Assembly (NCBI GenBank): GCA_025966175.1
Contig: JAOPVN010000540.1
Span: forward strand, 1 to 13,992
Direction: 5' to 3'
Length of the DNA stretch: 13,992 nt
DNA from: Modestobacter sp.
GTDB taxonomy: Bacteria; Actinomycetota; Actinomycetes; Mycobacteriales; Geodermatophilaceae
Part shown: positions 1 to 6,995 of the stretch, one piece after another
Position numbering within the stretch: the stretch's first letter is position 1
How the letters are laid out: every line of letters starts with the position of its first letter
Translations under genes and position numbers: made by a program
The notes under the pieces: generated by a model
Databases searched by the model: none
The model's input: only the letters and a program-made list of their open reading frames with translations
Told to the model about the DNA's origin: nothing

Positions 1-2
1 CC

Positions 3-317
3 ACCTACCTGCACGCCCTCCGGAACGGGGAGGTGCCGCTGCTCTTCCTGTTCAGCGGCACCGTCTTCACCCGCGGGGCGGCCGGGTTCTCCGTCGCGCA
101 GGTGCCCTGGGACCAGGAGGCGTCCTACCGGCTCCCGGTCGCCGTCTGGCGGGACCTGATGGCGGAGGTCTTCCCGGGCAGCGAGTGGGTGCGGATGTCG
201 CGGGAGACCGTCGAGGCCCTCGCCCATCTCCGGCACGTCCGTGGCCTCACCAGCTGGGACGCCGTCGTCAGCACGCTGCTCGCGGAGGTCCCGGACCGGG
301 CGGAGCAGCCGTCATGA
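3..317 (+). CDS. DUF6084-like hydrogenase-cluster protein, C-terminal part (5' end outside window)
   Basis: The frame is open from the left edge, so this is the last 104 residues of a longer protein that begins before the window. The visible part contains LLFLFSGTVF, a VPWDQEASYRLPVAVW stretch and an FPGSEWVRM segment. From memory this matches the C-terminus of DUF6084 family proteins, which are found beside actinobacterial [NiFe]-hydrogenase genes and have no assigned biochemical role. There are no cysteines or metal motifs in the visible part and no obvious membrane span. Its stop codon TGA overlaps the ATG of the next gene (ATGA at 314-317), so the two are probably translationally coupled. 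I am confident it is a real coding end because of this overlap and the conserved-looking sequence; the family name is recalled, not searched. Confidence 0.8.
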   Translation, partial: TYLHALRNGEVPLLFLFSGTVFTRGAAGFSVAQVPWDQEASYRLPVAVWRDLMAEVFPGSEWVRMSRETVEALAHLRHVRGLTSWDAVVSTLLAEVPDRAEQPS

Positions 318-1696
318 GCCTCGACCTCGCCCGGCTCGCCGCCGACGCCGTCCTCTACGAGGGCTACCTGCTCTACCCCTACCGGTCCACGGCCGCGAAG
401 AACCAGGTGCGCTGGCAGTTCGGGGTGCTCGGTCCGCCCGGAGCCGCGGCCGCCGGCTCCGGCGAACCGGCGGACCTCGCCGTCCAGTGCCTGCTCCGTA
501 CCGACCGTGACCCCGTCGGCCCGGCGACCGTCACCGTGCACCTGCGGTTCCTCCAGCTGCAGCGGCGGCTCGCCCAGCGCGCGGAGCCGGGTGGGAGCTT
601 CACGACGGTCGGCGAGCTGGCGTCCCCCGGCGCGGTGTGGACCAGCTGGGACGAGGCCGTCGAGGTCGAGCGCGAGCTCGGGACGTTCGACCTCGCTGCG
701 CTGCGCCGCGGGGTGGACCTCACCGTGCCGGTGGCCGGCGGCGAGTGGGTCGAGCCGGTCGTGGGCGGCCGCCTGCTGCGCTGCCGGGAGCCGCTGCACA
801 CCGCGGTGTCGCTGCACGCCGAGGACGACGGCCCGCTGGTGCGGCTGACGCTGTCGGTGGTCAACACCACCGAGGCCGCGCCGGACCGGGACGCCGCAGT
901 CCGGTCGTCGCTGATCGGCACGCACCTGCTGCTCAGCACGGGAGGGGCCTGTTTCGTCTCGGTGATCGACCCGCCCGAGGACGCCCGGGCGGCGGCCGCG
1001 CGCTGCCGCCAGCACCGCTGCTGGCCGGTGCTCGCCGGGGACGACAGCACCCGCGGGCAGACCTCCGACGTCGTCCTCGCCCTGCCGATCATCCTGTACG
1101 ACCATCCCGCGGTCGCCCCGGAGAGCGCGGGCGCGATGTTCGACTCCACTGAGATCGACGAGATCCTCACCCTGCGGGTGATGACCCTGACCGACGAGGA
1201 GAAGGCGCAGGCGCGGGCGACCGACGCGCACGCCGCGGCGATCATCGACCGCTGCGACGCGATGACCCCGGCGGAGCTGCAGCGGCTGCACGCCATCCTG
1301 CGCGAACCGCATGCCCGCGGGGCGGCGCTCGGCGCCGCTCGGCCGACCGGGGACGACTGGTGGGCCGCCGAGGCGGCGGCGCCGGTGTCGCCGGAGACCG
1401 ACGCGGTGCTGGTGGCCGGCACCCGGGTCACCCGCGGGAGCCTGGTGCGGTTGCACCCGTCCCGGCGGGCGGACGCGCAGGACATGTTCGTGGCCGGTCT
1501 CGAGGCCCGGGTCAGCGCGGTGCACGTCGACCTCGACGGCCAGACGCACGTCGCGGTCTCCCTCGTCGACGACGCCGCGGCCGAGGTGCAGGACTGGTAC
1601 GGCCGGTACCTCTACTTCGCCCCCGACGAGCTCGAACCGCTCGCCGAGGCCGGCACGGAGGGAGACGTCCACCAGCGAGAGGAGACCCCGTCATGA
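314..1696 (+). CDS. Hydrogenase-operon protein of unknown function, 460 aa
   Basis: I do not know a function. The frame is open further upstream (to 185), but the ATG at 314 overlaps the preceding stop, has GGAG eight bases ahead (302-305), and gives an N-terminus that looks conserved (YEGYLLYPYR at residues 15-24, KNQVRWQFGVL at 29-39). The middle contains a DVVLALPIILYDHPA segment and a helical region around DEEKAQARATDAH. The last 90 or so residues (from about 363) run VAGTRVTRGSLVRL...HVAVSLVDD...RYLYFAPDELEPL, which reads like a small SH3-like beta barrel ending in a phrase I recall from hydrogenase-linked proteins of other actinomycetes. No membrane span, signal peptide or clear metal motif is visible; the few cysteines are scattered. 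Its stop overlaps the ATG of the next gene (1693-1696). Its position suggests a part in hydrogenase assembly or electron transfer, which is inference. Confidence 0.85.
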   Translation: MSLDLARLAADAVLYEGYLLYPYRSTAAKNQVRWQFGVLGPPGAAAAGSGEPADLAVQCLLRTDRDPVGPATVTVHLRFLQLQRRLAQRAEPGGSFTTVGELASPGAVWTSWDEAVEVERELGTFDLAALRRGVDLTVPVAGGEWVEPVVGGRLLRCREPLHTAVSLHAEDDGPLVRLTLSVVNTTEAAPDRDAAVRSSLIGTHLLLSTGGACFVSVIDPPEDARAAAARCRQHRCWPVLAGDDSTRGQTSDVVLALPIILYDHPAVAPESAGAMFDSTEIDEILTLRVMTLTDEEKAQARATDAHAAAIIDRCDAMTPAELQRLHAILREPHARGAALGAARPTGDDWWAAEAAAPVSPETDAVLVAGTRVTRGSLVRLHPSRRADAQDMFVAGLEARVSAVHVDLDGQTHVAVSLVDDAAAEVQDWYGRYLYFAPDELEPLAEAGTEGDVHQREETPS

Positions 1697-1812
1697 GGTC
1701 GCTCGGAGTCCTGACCGCCCTGTTCGGGGCAGCGGCCCTCACCGGGGCCGTCTACCTCGGCATCCGGTCGATCCCGGACGTGAAGCGCTATCTCGCCATC
1801 CGGCGGATGTAG
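1693..1812 (+). CDS. 39-aa single-pass membrane peptide (DUF6893-like)
   Basis: A very small gene that standard calling could miss. The ATG at 1693 overlaps the previous stop (ATGA), and AGAGGAG at 1678-1684 sits eight bases upstream, so both coupling and a good ribosome site support it. The product has a hydrophobic stretch at about residues 4-25 (LGVLTALFGAAALTGAVYLGI), long enough for one membrane helix, followed by a basic tail SIPDVKRYLAIRRM. I recall the small-protein family DUF6893 with this layout, ending in RRYLAIRRM-like sequence, in actinobacterial hydrogenase neighbourhoods. A role as a membrane tether or a partner of the hydrogenase is possible but is inference; no function is established to my knowledge. 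There are no cysteines. Confidence 0.8.
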   Translation: MRSLGVLTALFGAAALTGAVYLGIRSIPDVKRYLAIRRM

Positions 1813-1839
1813 CCCGACCGCAACCCACGAGGAGGCACC

Positions 1840-2064
1840 GTGAGCGGACATGCGGGCAGCGAGCCCGCCAGCCACCTGCAGCCCGAGCCGCAGGAGGAAC
1901 GCGGGGCCCCCGGCTCCCGGGGGCCCGGGTCCGACGAGCCCGCCGGCGGACCCGCCGACCGCCCGGCCGGCCGGGCCGCGGAGGACACCGACACCACCGT
2001 CGACCCGCAGGGCGCCGAGCACCCGGACGCCCCGGACCTGCCGACCGGCGACCAGGCCGGCTGA
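1840..2064 (+). CDS. Small acidic, disordered hypothetical protein, 74 aa
   Basis: The GTG start at 1840 is preceded by a strong GAGGAGG (1829-1835) four bases away, which is the main reason to accept this frame. The product is rich in Pro, Gly, Ala, Asp and Glu, has no Cys, Lys or aromatic residues, and counts about 15 acidic against 4 basic residues. It is therefore expected to be intrinsically disordered, with no recognisable domain. It lies 27 bases after the 39-aa membrane peptide gene and 23 bases before a similar acidic protein, on the same transcript. I do not recognise a family. Composition alone cannot exclude a non-functional frame in such GC-rich DNA, but the ribosome site and the lack of any better frame favour a real gene. 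Confidence 0.6.
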   Translation: MSGHAGSEPASHLQPEPQEERGAPGSRGPGSDEPAGGPADRPAGRAAEDTDTTVDPQGAEHPDAPDLPTGDQAG

Positions 2065-2087
2065 CCACCAGCCGCTGTGGAGGACCG

Positions 2088-2435
2088 ATGACCCCACCAA
2101 CCGATCCCGGGCCCACCGACCTCGAGGGCCGGACACTCCCGCCCTACGAGGGCCGGCGGGAGAGCGCGGACGTCGCCGGCGAGGAACGGGTGCACCGCGA
2201 CGGAGCCACCGTCGGCGGCGCGACCGGGCCGGTCGAGAGCGACGAGCGCAAGGCCCCTGACCCCGATGACACACCCCGGGGGGAGGTCGCCTCACCGGCC
2301 GACGAGCAGCCGGCCGCCGACACCCCGGACGGCGAGCCGGGGGAGGCATCGGTCGGACCGGCGCACCACCCCGGCACGACCCGTGGGGAGGACGTCGGGG
2401 AGGACGACTACGACGAGCTCGGGGGGGAGTCCTAG
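2088..2435 (+). CDS. Acidic, disordered hypothetical protein, 115 aa
   Basis: The ATG at 2088 has GGAGG at 2079-2083, four bases upstream. The longer open frame reaching back to 1311 is an artefact of the overlapping 460-aa gene. The protein begins TDLEGRTLPPYEGRRE, then becomes a low-complexity acidic chain with about 30 Asp/Glu against 9 Arg/Lys, ending in the very acidic tail EDVGEDDYDELGGES. No cysteine, membrane span or known domain is seen. The LPPYEGR phrase looks less random than the rest and might be a short binding motif, since I have an impression of similar phrases in other hydrogenase-linked actinobacterial proteins; this is weak recall. Its TAG is followed without a gap by the GTG of the maturation protease, so the two are likely coupled. 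The function is unknown. Confidence 0.65.
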   Translation: MTPPTDPGPTDLEGRTLPPYEGRRESADVAGEERVHRDGATVGGATGPVESDERKAPDPDDTPRGEVASPADEQPAADTPDGEPGEASVGPAHHPGTTRGEDVGEDDYDELGGES

Positions 2436-2933
2436 GTGGCGGGTACCACGGCCGCCCGAGTGCTGGTGGCCGGGATCGGGAACGTCTTCGCCACCGATGA
2501 CGGCTTCGGGCCGGAGGTGGCCCGGCGGCTGTCCGAGCGGGCCCGGCCGGACGGCGTCCGGGTGGTCGACTACGGCATCCGCGGCATGCACCTGGCCTAC
2601 GACCTGCTGGACCCGTGGGACGCCGTCGTCCTGGTCGACGCGCTGCCCGACCGGGGCGCGGTCGGGGCGGTCGCCGTCCTCGAGATCGGGCCCGAGCACC
2701 TCGGGGCCGGCGCGCAGGTCGACGCGCACGCCATGGACCCGGCCACCGTGCTGGCCACCCTCAGCGCGCTCGGCGGGCAGCTGCCGGGGCGCACCCTGCT
2801 GGTGGGCTGCCAGGTCGCCGACACCGGCGAGGGGATGGGGCTCACCCCTCCGGTCGAGGCCGCCGTCGGCGTGGCGCTGGACGTCGTGGACGCCCTGCTG
2901 ACGTGCGAGCTGCACCCGAGCGGGGTGGTCTGA
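2436..2933 (+). CDS. [NiFe]-hydrogenase maturation endopeptidase (HybD/HycI-type, peptidase family A31)
   Basis: This 165-aa protein belongs to the proteases that cut the C-terminal extension from the hydrogenase large subunit after nickel has been inserted, closing the active site. The family landmarks are present: GIGNVFATDDGFG at residues 13-25, VLVDALPD around residue 68 and DAHAMDP with His at 98. By comparison with E. coli HybD (Glu16, Asp62, His93), the nickel-sensing residues would be Asp22, Asp68 and His98; Asp in the first position is also seen in HycI. The GTG at 2436 directly follows the preceding TAG, with a G-rich ribosome site (GGGGGGAG, 2421-2429) inside the end of the previous gene. 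The length is normal for the family. The client is probably a large subunit encoded upstream of this window. The exact symbol depends on the hydrogenase group, so none is given. Confidence 0.93.
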   Translation: MAGTTAARVLVAGIGNVFATDDGFGPEVARRLSERARPDGVRVVDYGIRGMHLAYDLLDPWDAVVLVDALPDRGAVGAVAVLEIGPEHLGAGAQVDAHAMDPATVLATLSALGGQLPGRTLLVGCQVADTGEGMGLTPPVEAAVGVALDVVDALLTCELHPSGVV

Positions 2934-2934
2934 G

Positions 2935-3195
2935 ATGTGCCTCGGGATCCCGGGACGAGTGATGGCCATGCTGCCCGGCTACGGCGACCAGCTCGCGCTG
3001 GTCGAGGTGGAGGGCGCCGCCCGCAAGGTGAACATCGGGCTGCTGGACGAGGCGCCCGCGGCGGGCCAGTGGGTGCTGATCCACATGGGGTTCGCGGTGG
3101 AGACCACCGACGCGGCGGGCGCGGAGCAGGCGATGAGCGGCCTGGAGCTGATGGGCCGCAGCCGGGACGACGGGGCGCCGGGAGCCGGACCGTGA
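2935..3195 (+). CDS. hypC: HypC family hydrogenase assembly chaperone (copy 1)
   Basis: HypC binds HypD and carries the Fe(CN)2CO group to the hydrogenase large subunit; its N-terminal cysteine (Cys2 once Met is removed or counted) is essential. This 86-aa protein begins MCLGIPG, the family signature, and continues with a barrel-like body (VEVEGAARKVNIGLLDEAPAAGQWVLIHMGFAVE) typical of HypC/HybG. The start ATG is one base after the protease stop, and the stop overlaps the GTG of hypF, so it is embedded in the maturation operon. It has a single cysteine. A second hypC follows hypF, and the two differ clearly, with this one shorter at the C-terminus. Which copy serves which step or client cannot be told from sequence. 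Confidence 0.95.
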   Translation: MCLGIPGRVMAMLPGYGDQLALVEVEGAARKVNIGLLDEAPAAGQWVLIHMGFAVETTDAAGAEQAMSGLELMGRSRDDGAPGAGP

Positions 3196-5483
3196 GCGGG
3201 CGCGTGCGGGTCCGCTACCGGGTGACCGGCGTCGTCCAGGGAGTCGGCTTCCGGCCCTTCGTCTACGTCACCGCCACCGGCCTGGGGCTGTCCGGCTCGG
3301 TGGGCAACGACTCCGCCGGAGTGCTCGCCGAGGTCGAGGGCGAGCCGGCCGACGTCGAGGAGCTGGGCCGGCGGCTGGCCACCGGCGCCCCGCCACTGGC
3401 GGTCGTGGAGACGGTGACGGCGACCGGGCTGCCGGTCACCGGCGGGACGGGCTTCACCATCGCGGCCTCGGACGCCGGGCCGGCGACCGGAGCCCGGACC
3501 TTCGCCGGACCCGATGTCGCCACCTGCGCGGACTGCCTGCGCGAACTGGCCGACCCTGCCGACCGGCGGTACCGGCACCCGTTCATCTCCTGCACCAACT
3601 GCGGACCCCGCTTCAGCGTCATCCGGGACCTGCCCTACGACCGCCCGGCGACCACGATGGCGGGCTTCCCGATGTGCGCGGCCTGCGCCGCCGAGTACGC
3701 CGACCCGGCCGACCGGCGCTTCCACGCCCAGCCGATCGCCTGCGCCGACTGCGGACCGGTGCTCGAGCTGGCCGTGCCGGGCACGGCCCCGCGGTTCCGG
3801 GACGAGGCGGTCACCGCGACCCGGCGGCTGCTGGCCGAGGGCGCGATCGTGGCGGTCAAGGGCCTGGGCGGCTACCACCTCGCCTGCGACGCCCGGAACC
3901 CCGCGGCGGTCGCCGAGCTGCGCCGTCGCAAGCGCCGGGGCGACAAGCCGTTCGCGGTGATGGTCGCCGACCTGGCGGCAGCGCGGTCCCTGGCCGAGAT
4001 CAGCGATGTCGAGGCCGCGCTGCTCGGGGGACCACGCCGTCCCGTGGTGCTGCTGGCCCGCGGGCCGGGCACGTCCGCCCTGGCCGCCGACGTGGCCCCG
4101 GGCAGCCCGGACCTCGGCGTCCTGCTGCCCTACACCCCCGTGCACGTGCTGCTGCTGGAGCGCGGCGACGGGGCTCCGGACTGCCTGGTGATGACCTCCG
4201 GCAACCTCGGCGGCGAGCCGATCTGCTCCCGCGACGACGACGCGGCCGCCCGGCTGGCACCGCTGGCCGACGCGTGGCTGCGCCACGACCGGCCGATCCA
4301 CGTCCCGGTCGACGATTCGGTGACCCGGGTGATCGACGGGCGCGAGGCCCCGGTGCGGCGCTCCCGCGGTCACGCGCCGCTGCCGGTCGCCCTGCCGGTG
4401 CCCGTTCCGCCGACGCTGGCGGTCGGCGCCGAGCTCAAGAACACCTGTGCGGTCGGGCAGGGCCGCTACGCCTGGCTCAGCCAGCACATCGGCGACACCG
4501 ACGACCTGGCCACCCTCGAGGCCCTCACCGCCTCGGCGCGGCATCTGGAGCACCTCACCGGGGTGACGCCGGAGAGCCTCGTCGCCGACGCCCATCCGGG
4601 CTACCGGTCGACGGCCTGGGCCCGCCGGTCCGCGGCCGGCCGGCCGGTGCGCACCGTGCAGCACCACCACGCCCACGTCGCCTCGGTCATGGCCGAGCAC
4701 GGGCTGGACGGCCGTGACCCGGTCATCGGGTTCGCCTTCGACGGCACCGGCTACGGCACCGACGGCGCCATCTGGGGCGGTGAGGTGCTGGTCGCCGACT
4801 ACAAGGGCTTCCGGCGGGCCGCGCAGCTGGGCTACGTCCCGCTCCCGGGCGGCGACGCGACCGTGCAGCGGCCCTACCGGATGGCGCTGGCCCACCTGTT
4901 CGCCGCCGGGCTGCCCTGGGCACCGGACCTGGCCCCGATCCGGGCCTGCCCACCGGAGGAGCGCGGCGTGCTCGCGCACCAGCTGTCCTCCGGCTTCGGC
5001 ACGGTGCCGACCTCCAGCATGGGGCGGCTCTTCGACGCGGTCGCCGCGCTGGCCGGCGTGCGCGGCGTCGTCGACTACGAGGCCCAGGCCGCCATCGAGC
5101 TGGAGGGACTCGCCCGCGGGGTGCCGGCCGACGGGACCTACGCGTTCGGGCTGACCGGGAACTCCCCGCTGGTCGCCGACGCCGGGCCGGTCATCCGGTC
5201 CGTGGTGGGCGACCGGCGTGCGGGGGTGCCGGCCGAGGTGGTGGCCGCCCGCTTCCACGCCGGGGTGGCCGACCTGGTCGCGGAGCTGGCCGGGCGGATC
5301 CGGGGGGAGACGGGGCTGCACACCGTCGTCCTCGGTGGCGGGGTGTTCGGCAACGCGCTGCTGCTGTCCGGCGCGCGGCGCCGGCTGGAGGGGCGCGGCT
5401 TCACCGTGCTGACCCCCGAACAGCTGCCGGCGAACGACGGTGGGCTGGCCCTGGGCCAGCTGATGGTCGGAGCGCTGGGGTGA
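3192..5483 (+). CDS. hypF: Carbamoyltransferase HypF
   Basis: HypF uses carbamoyl phosphate and ATP to carbamoylate the C-terminal cysteine of HypE, the first step in making the cyanide ligands of the [NiFe] site. The full four-part architecture is visible in 763 residues. An acylphosphatase domain carries VQGVGFRPF near the N-terminus. Two zinc-finger units are C-x2-C-x18-C-x2-C, with cysteines at 112/115/134/137 and 162/165/184/187. A YrdC-like domain has KGLGGYHLACDA, RRRKRRGDKPFAVM and TSGNLGGEPI. The C-terminal Kae1-like domain has HHHAHVAS at 491-498, FAFDGTGYGTDG and GGGVFGN. The GTG at 3192 overlaps the hypC stop and has GGGAG seven bases upstream (3180-3184). It places the acylphosphatase domain right at the N-terminus, so the longer open frame back to 2937 is rejected. 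Length and motifs are intact. Confidence 0.97.
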   Translation: MSGRVRVRYRVTGVVQGVGFRPFVYVTATGLGLSGSVGNDSAGVLAEVEGEPADVEELGRRLATGAPPLAVVETVTATGLPVTGGTGFTIAASDAGPATGARTFAGPDVATCADCLRELADPADRRYRHPFISCTNCGPRFSVIRDLPYDRPATTMAGFPMCAACAAEYADPADRRFHAQPIACADCGPVLELAVPGTAPRFRDEAVTATRRLLAEGAIVAVKGLGGYHLACDARNPAAVAELRRRKRRGDKPFAVMVADLAAARSLAEISDVEAALLGGPRRPVVLLARGPGTSALAADVAPGSPDLGVLLPYTPVHVLLLERGDGAPDCLVMTSGNLGGEPICSRDDDAAARLAPLADAWLRHDRPIHVPVDDSVTRVIDGREAPVRRSRGHAPLPVALPVPVPPTLAVGAELKNTCAVGQGRYAWLSQHIGDTDDLATLEALTASARHLEHLTGVTPESLVADAHPGYRSTAWARRSAAGRPVRTVQHHHAHVASVMAEHGLDGRDPVIGFAFDGTGYGTDGAIWGGEVLVADYKGFRRAAQLGYVPLPGGDATVQRPYRMALAHLFAAGLPWAPDLAPIRACPPEERGVLAHQLSSGFGTVPTSSMGRLFDAVAALAGVRGVVDYEAQAAIELEGLARGVPADGTYAFGLTGNSPLVADAGPVIRSVVGDRRAGVPAEVVAARFHAGVADLVAELAGRIRGETGLHTVVLGGGVFGNALLLSGARRRLEGRGFTVLTPEQLPANDGGLALGQLMVGALG

Positions 5484-5517
5484 CCAGTCGGAGAGTGGAC
5501 CTCGAGAGGAGACGGGC

Positions 5518-5847
5518 ATGTGCCTAGCCGTACCGGGCCGGGTGGACACGCTGCGGGAACGCGACGGGACGCTGATGGCCGAGGTCGACTTCGGCGGCGT
5601 CAGCAAGGACGTCTGCTGCGAGTACGTCCCCGACGTGGCCCCGGGTGACTACGTGATCGTGCACGTGGGGTTCGCCATCCAGCGACTGGACGAGGCGTCG
5701 GCGCTGGCCACCCTCGCCGAGTTCCAGGCGATGGGGATCCTCGAGGAGGAGTTCGGCGACCAGGAGGCCCGGGCCGCACGCCAGGCCGACGGGACCGCCG
5801 GGCCCCACCCCGTTCGTTCCTTCGACGAGCCGGGAGGCCCACGATGA
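5518..5847 (+). CDS. hypC: HypC family hydrogenase assembly chaperone (copy 2)
   Basis: This is a second HypC, starting MCLAVPG with the required Cys2, followed by the usual VDFGGVSKDV and PGDYVIVHVGFAIQRLDE segments of the family. It is 109 aa, longer than copy 1, with a polar tail after about residue 80 that includes EEEFGDQEARAARQADG. It also has an adjacent cysteine pair at residues 33-34 (DVCCEYVPD) that copy 1 lacks. The start has GAGAGGAG at 5504-5511 with six bases of spacing, and the gene begins 34 bases after hypF, the largest gap in the hyp block. Its stop overlaps the ATG of hypD (ATGA, 5844-5847), so this copy is the one most likely made in step with HypD, its usual partner. Confidence 0.95.
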   Translation: MCLAVPGRVDTLRERDGTLMAEVDFGGVSKDVCCEYVPDVAPGDYVIVHVGFAIQRLDEASALATLAEFQAMGILEEEFGDQEARAARQADGTAGPHPVRSFDEPGGPR

Positions 5848-6995
5848 AGTACCTCGACGAGTTCAGCGACCCGGACCTGGCCCACCGCCTGCTCGACCAG
5901 ATCCACGCGGCCACGACGGGCCACTGGGCGATCATGGAGGTCTGCGGCGGGCAGACCCACTCGATCATCCGGCACGGCATCGACCAGCTGCTGCCCGACG
6001 GGATCGAGATGATCCACGGCCCCGGCTGCCCGGTCTGCGTCACGCCGCTGGAGGTCATCGACAAGGCGCTGGCCATCGCGGAGCGGCCGGACGTCATCTT
6101 CTGCTCGTTCGGCGACATGCTCCGGGTGCCGGGCAGCAGTCAGGACCTGTTCCGGATCAAGAGCCGGGGTGGCGACGTGCGGGTCGTCTACTCAACGCTG
6201 TACGCCCTGGCCCTGGCACGGGAGCACCCCGACCCGCAGGAGGTGTTATTCGGCATCGGCTTCGAGACCACCGCGCCGGCCAACGCGATGACGGTCTACC
6301 AGGCCAAGCGGATGGGGGTGACGAACTTCTCGCTGCTGGTGTCCCACGTGCTGGTGCCGCCCGCGATCGCGGCGATCATGGAGTCCCCGAGCTGCCGGGT
6401 GCAGGCGTTACTGGCCGCCGGCCACGTCTGCAGCGTCATGGGGACGGCGGGGTACCCGGAGCTCGCCGACCGGTACGGCGTCCCGATCGTCGTGACCGGC
6501 TTCGAGCCGCTGGACATCCTGGAGGGGATCCGCCGCACGGTGCTGCAGCTGGAGCAGGGCCGGCACGAGGTGGAGAACGCCTACCCGCGGGCCGTGCCGG
6601 CGACCGGCAACCCGGTCGCCCGGCGGATGCTCGAGGACGTCTTCGAGGTGACCGACCGGTCCTGGCGGGGCATCGGCATGATCCCGCGCAGCGGCTGGCG
6701 GTTGTCCGACGCCTACCGGGAGTGGGACGCCGAGGCCCGCTTCGACGTCGGCGGCATCCACACCGACGAGTCGGCGATCTGCCGCTCCGGCGAGGTGCTG
6801 CAGGGGCTGCTCAAGCCGCACGAGTGCGGGGCGTTCGGCAAGGAGTGCACGCCGCGGAACCCGCTGGGGGCCACGATGGTCTCCTCCGAGGGCGCCTGCG
6901 CCGCGTACTACCTCTACCGCCGGCTGGCGCCCCCCGGACCCGCGCCGGCCGAGACCGCGCCGGCCGAGCCGGTGGCGGCGGTGGGGCATGGCTGA
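5844..6995 (+). CDS. hypD: Hydrogenase formation protein HypD
   Basis: HypD is the iron-sulfur scaffold on which, with HypC, the Fe(CN)2CO group is built. The 383-aa product shows all the expected motifs: EVCGGQTH (Cys34), GPGCPVCVTP (Cys62, Cys65), GFETTAP at 139-145, and the C-terminal cysteine-rich region with Cys313, Cys328, Cys335 and Cys352 (DESAICRSGE, KPHECGAFGKECTPRNP, SSEGAC) that holds the [4Fe-4S] cluster and redox cysteines. A Pro/Ala-rich tail of about 20 residues follows. The start overlaps the hypC2 stop, with GGGAGG six bases upstream (5832-5837). It is unusual in carrying two TTA leucine codons (6246-6248, residue 135; 6408-6410, residue 189), the only in-frame TTA codons I find in any gene of the window. 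The 3' end overlaps hypE by eight bases. Confidence 0.97.
   Translation: MKYLDEFSDPDLAHRLLDQIHAATTGHWAIMEVCGGQTHSIIRHGIDQLLPDGIEMIHGPGCPVCVTPLEVIDKALAIAERPDVIFCSFGDMLRVPGSSQDLFRIKSRGGDVRVVYSTLYALALAREHPDPQEVLFGIGFETTAPANAMTVYQAKRMGVTNFSLLVSHVLVPPAIAAIMESPSCRVQALLAAGHVCSVMGTAGYPELADRYGVPIVVTGFEPLDILEGIRRTVLQLEQGRHEVENAYPRAVPATGNPVARRMLEDVFEVTDRSWRGIGMIPRSGWRLSDAYREWDAEARFDVGGIHTDESAICRSGEVLQGLLKPHECGAFGKECTPRNPLGATMVSSEGACAAYYLYRRLAPPGPAPAETAPAEPVAAVGHG

Noticed and set aside
125..1672. 515-aa minus-strand open frame opposite the 460-aa protein
   Set aside because: Same shadow effect; the plus-strand frame has overlapping start/stop coupling with both neighbours and conserved-looking motifs.
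2937..3191. In-frame upstream extension of hypF through hypC copy 1
   Set aside because: It would place about 85 low-complexity residues before the acylphosphatase domain. The GTG at 3192 has a good ribosome site and the classic stop overlap with hypC.
2979..5606. 875-aa open frame on the minus strand across hypF and both hypC genes
   Set aside because: It lies antisense to clearly conserved HypF. Its sequence is low-complexity Arg/Gly/Pro/Val-rich, as expected from the complement of GC-biased codons, and it has no domain.
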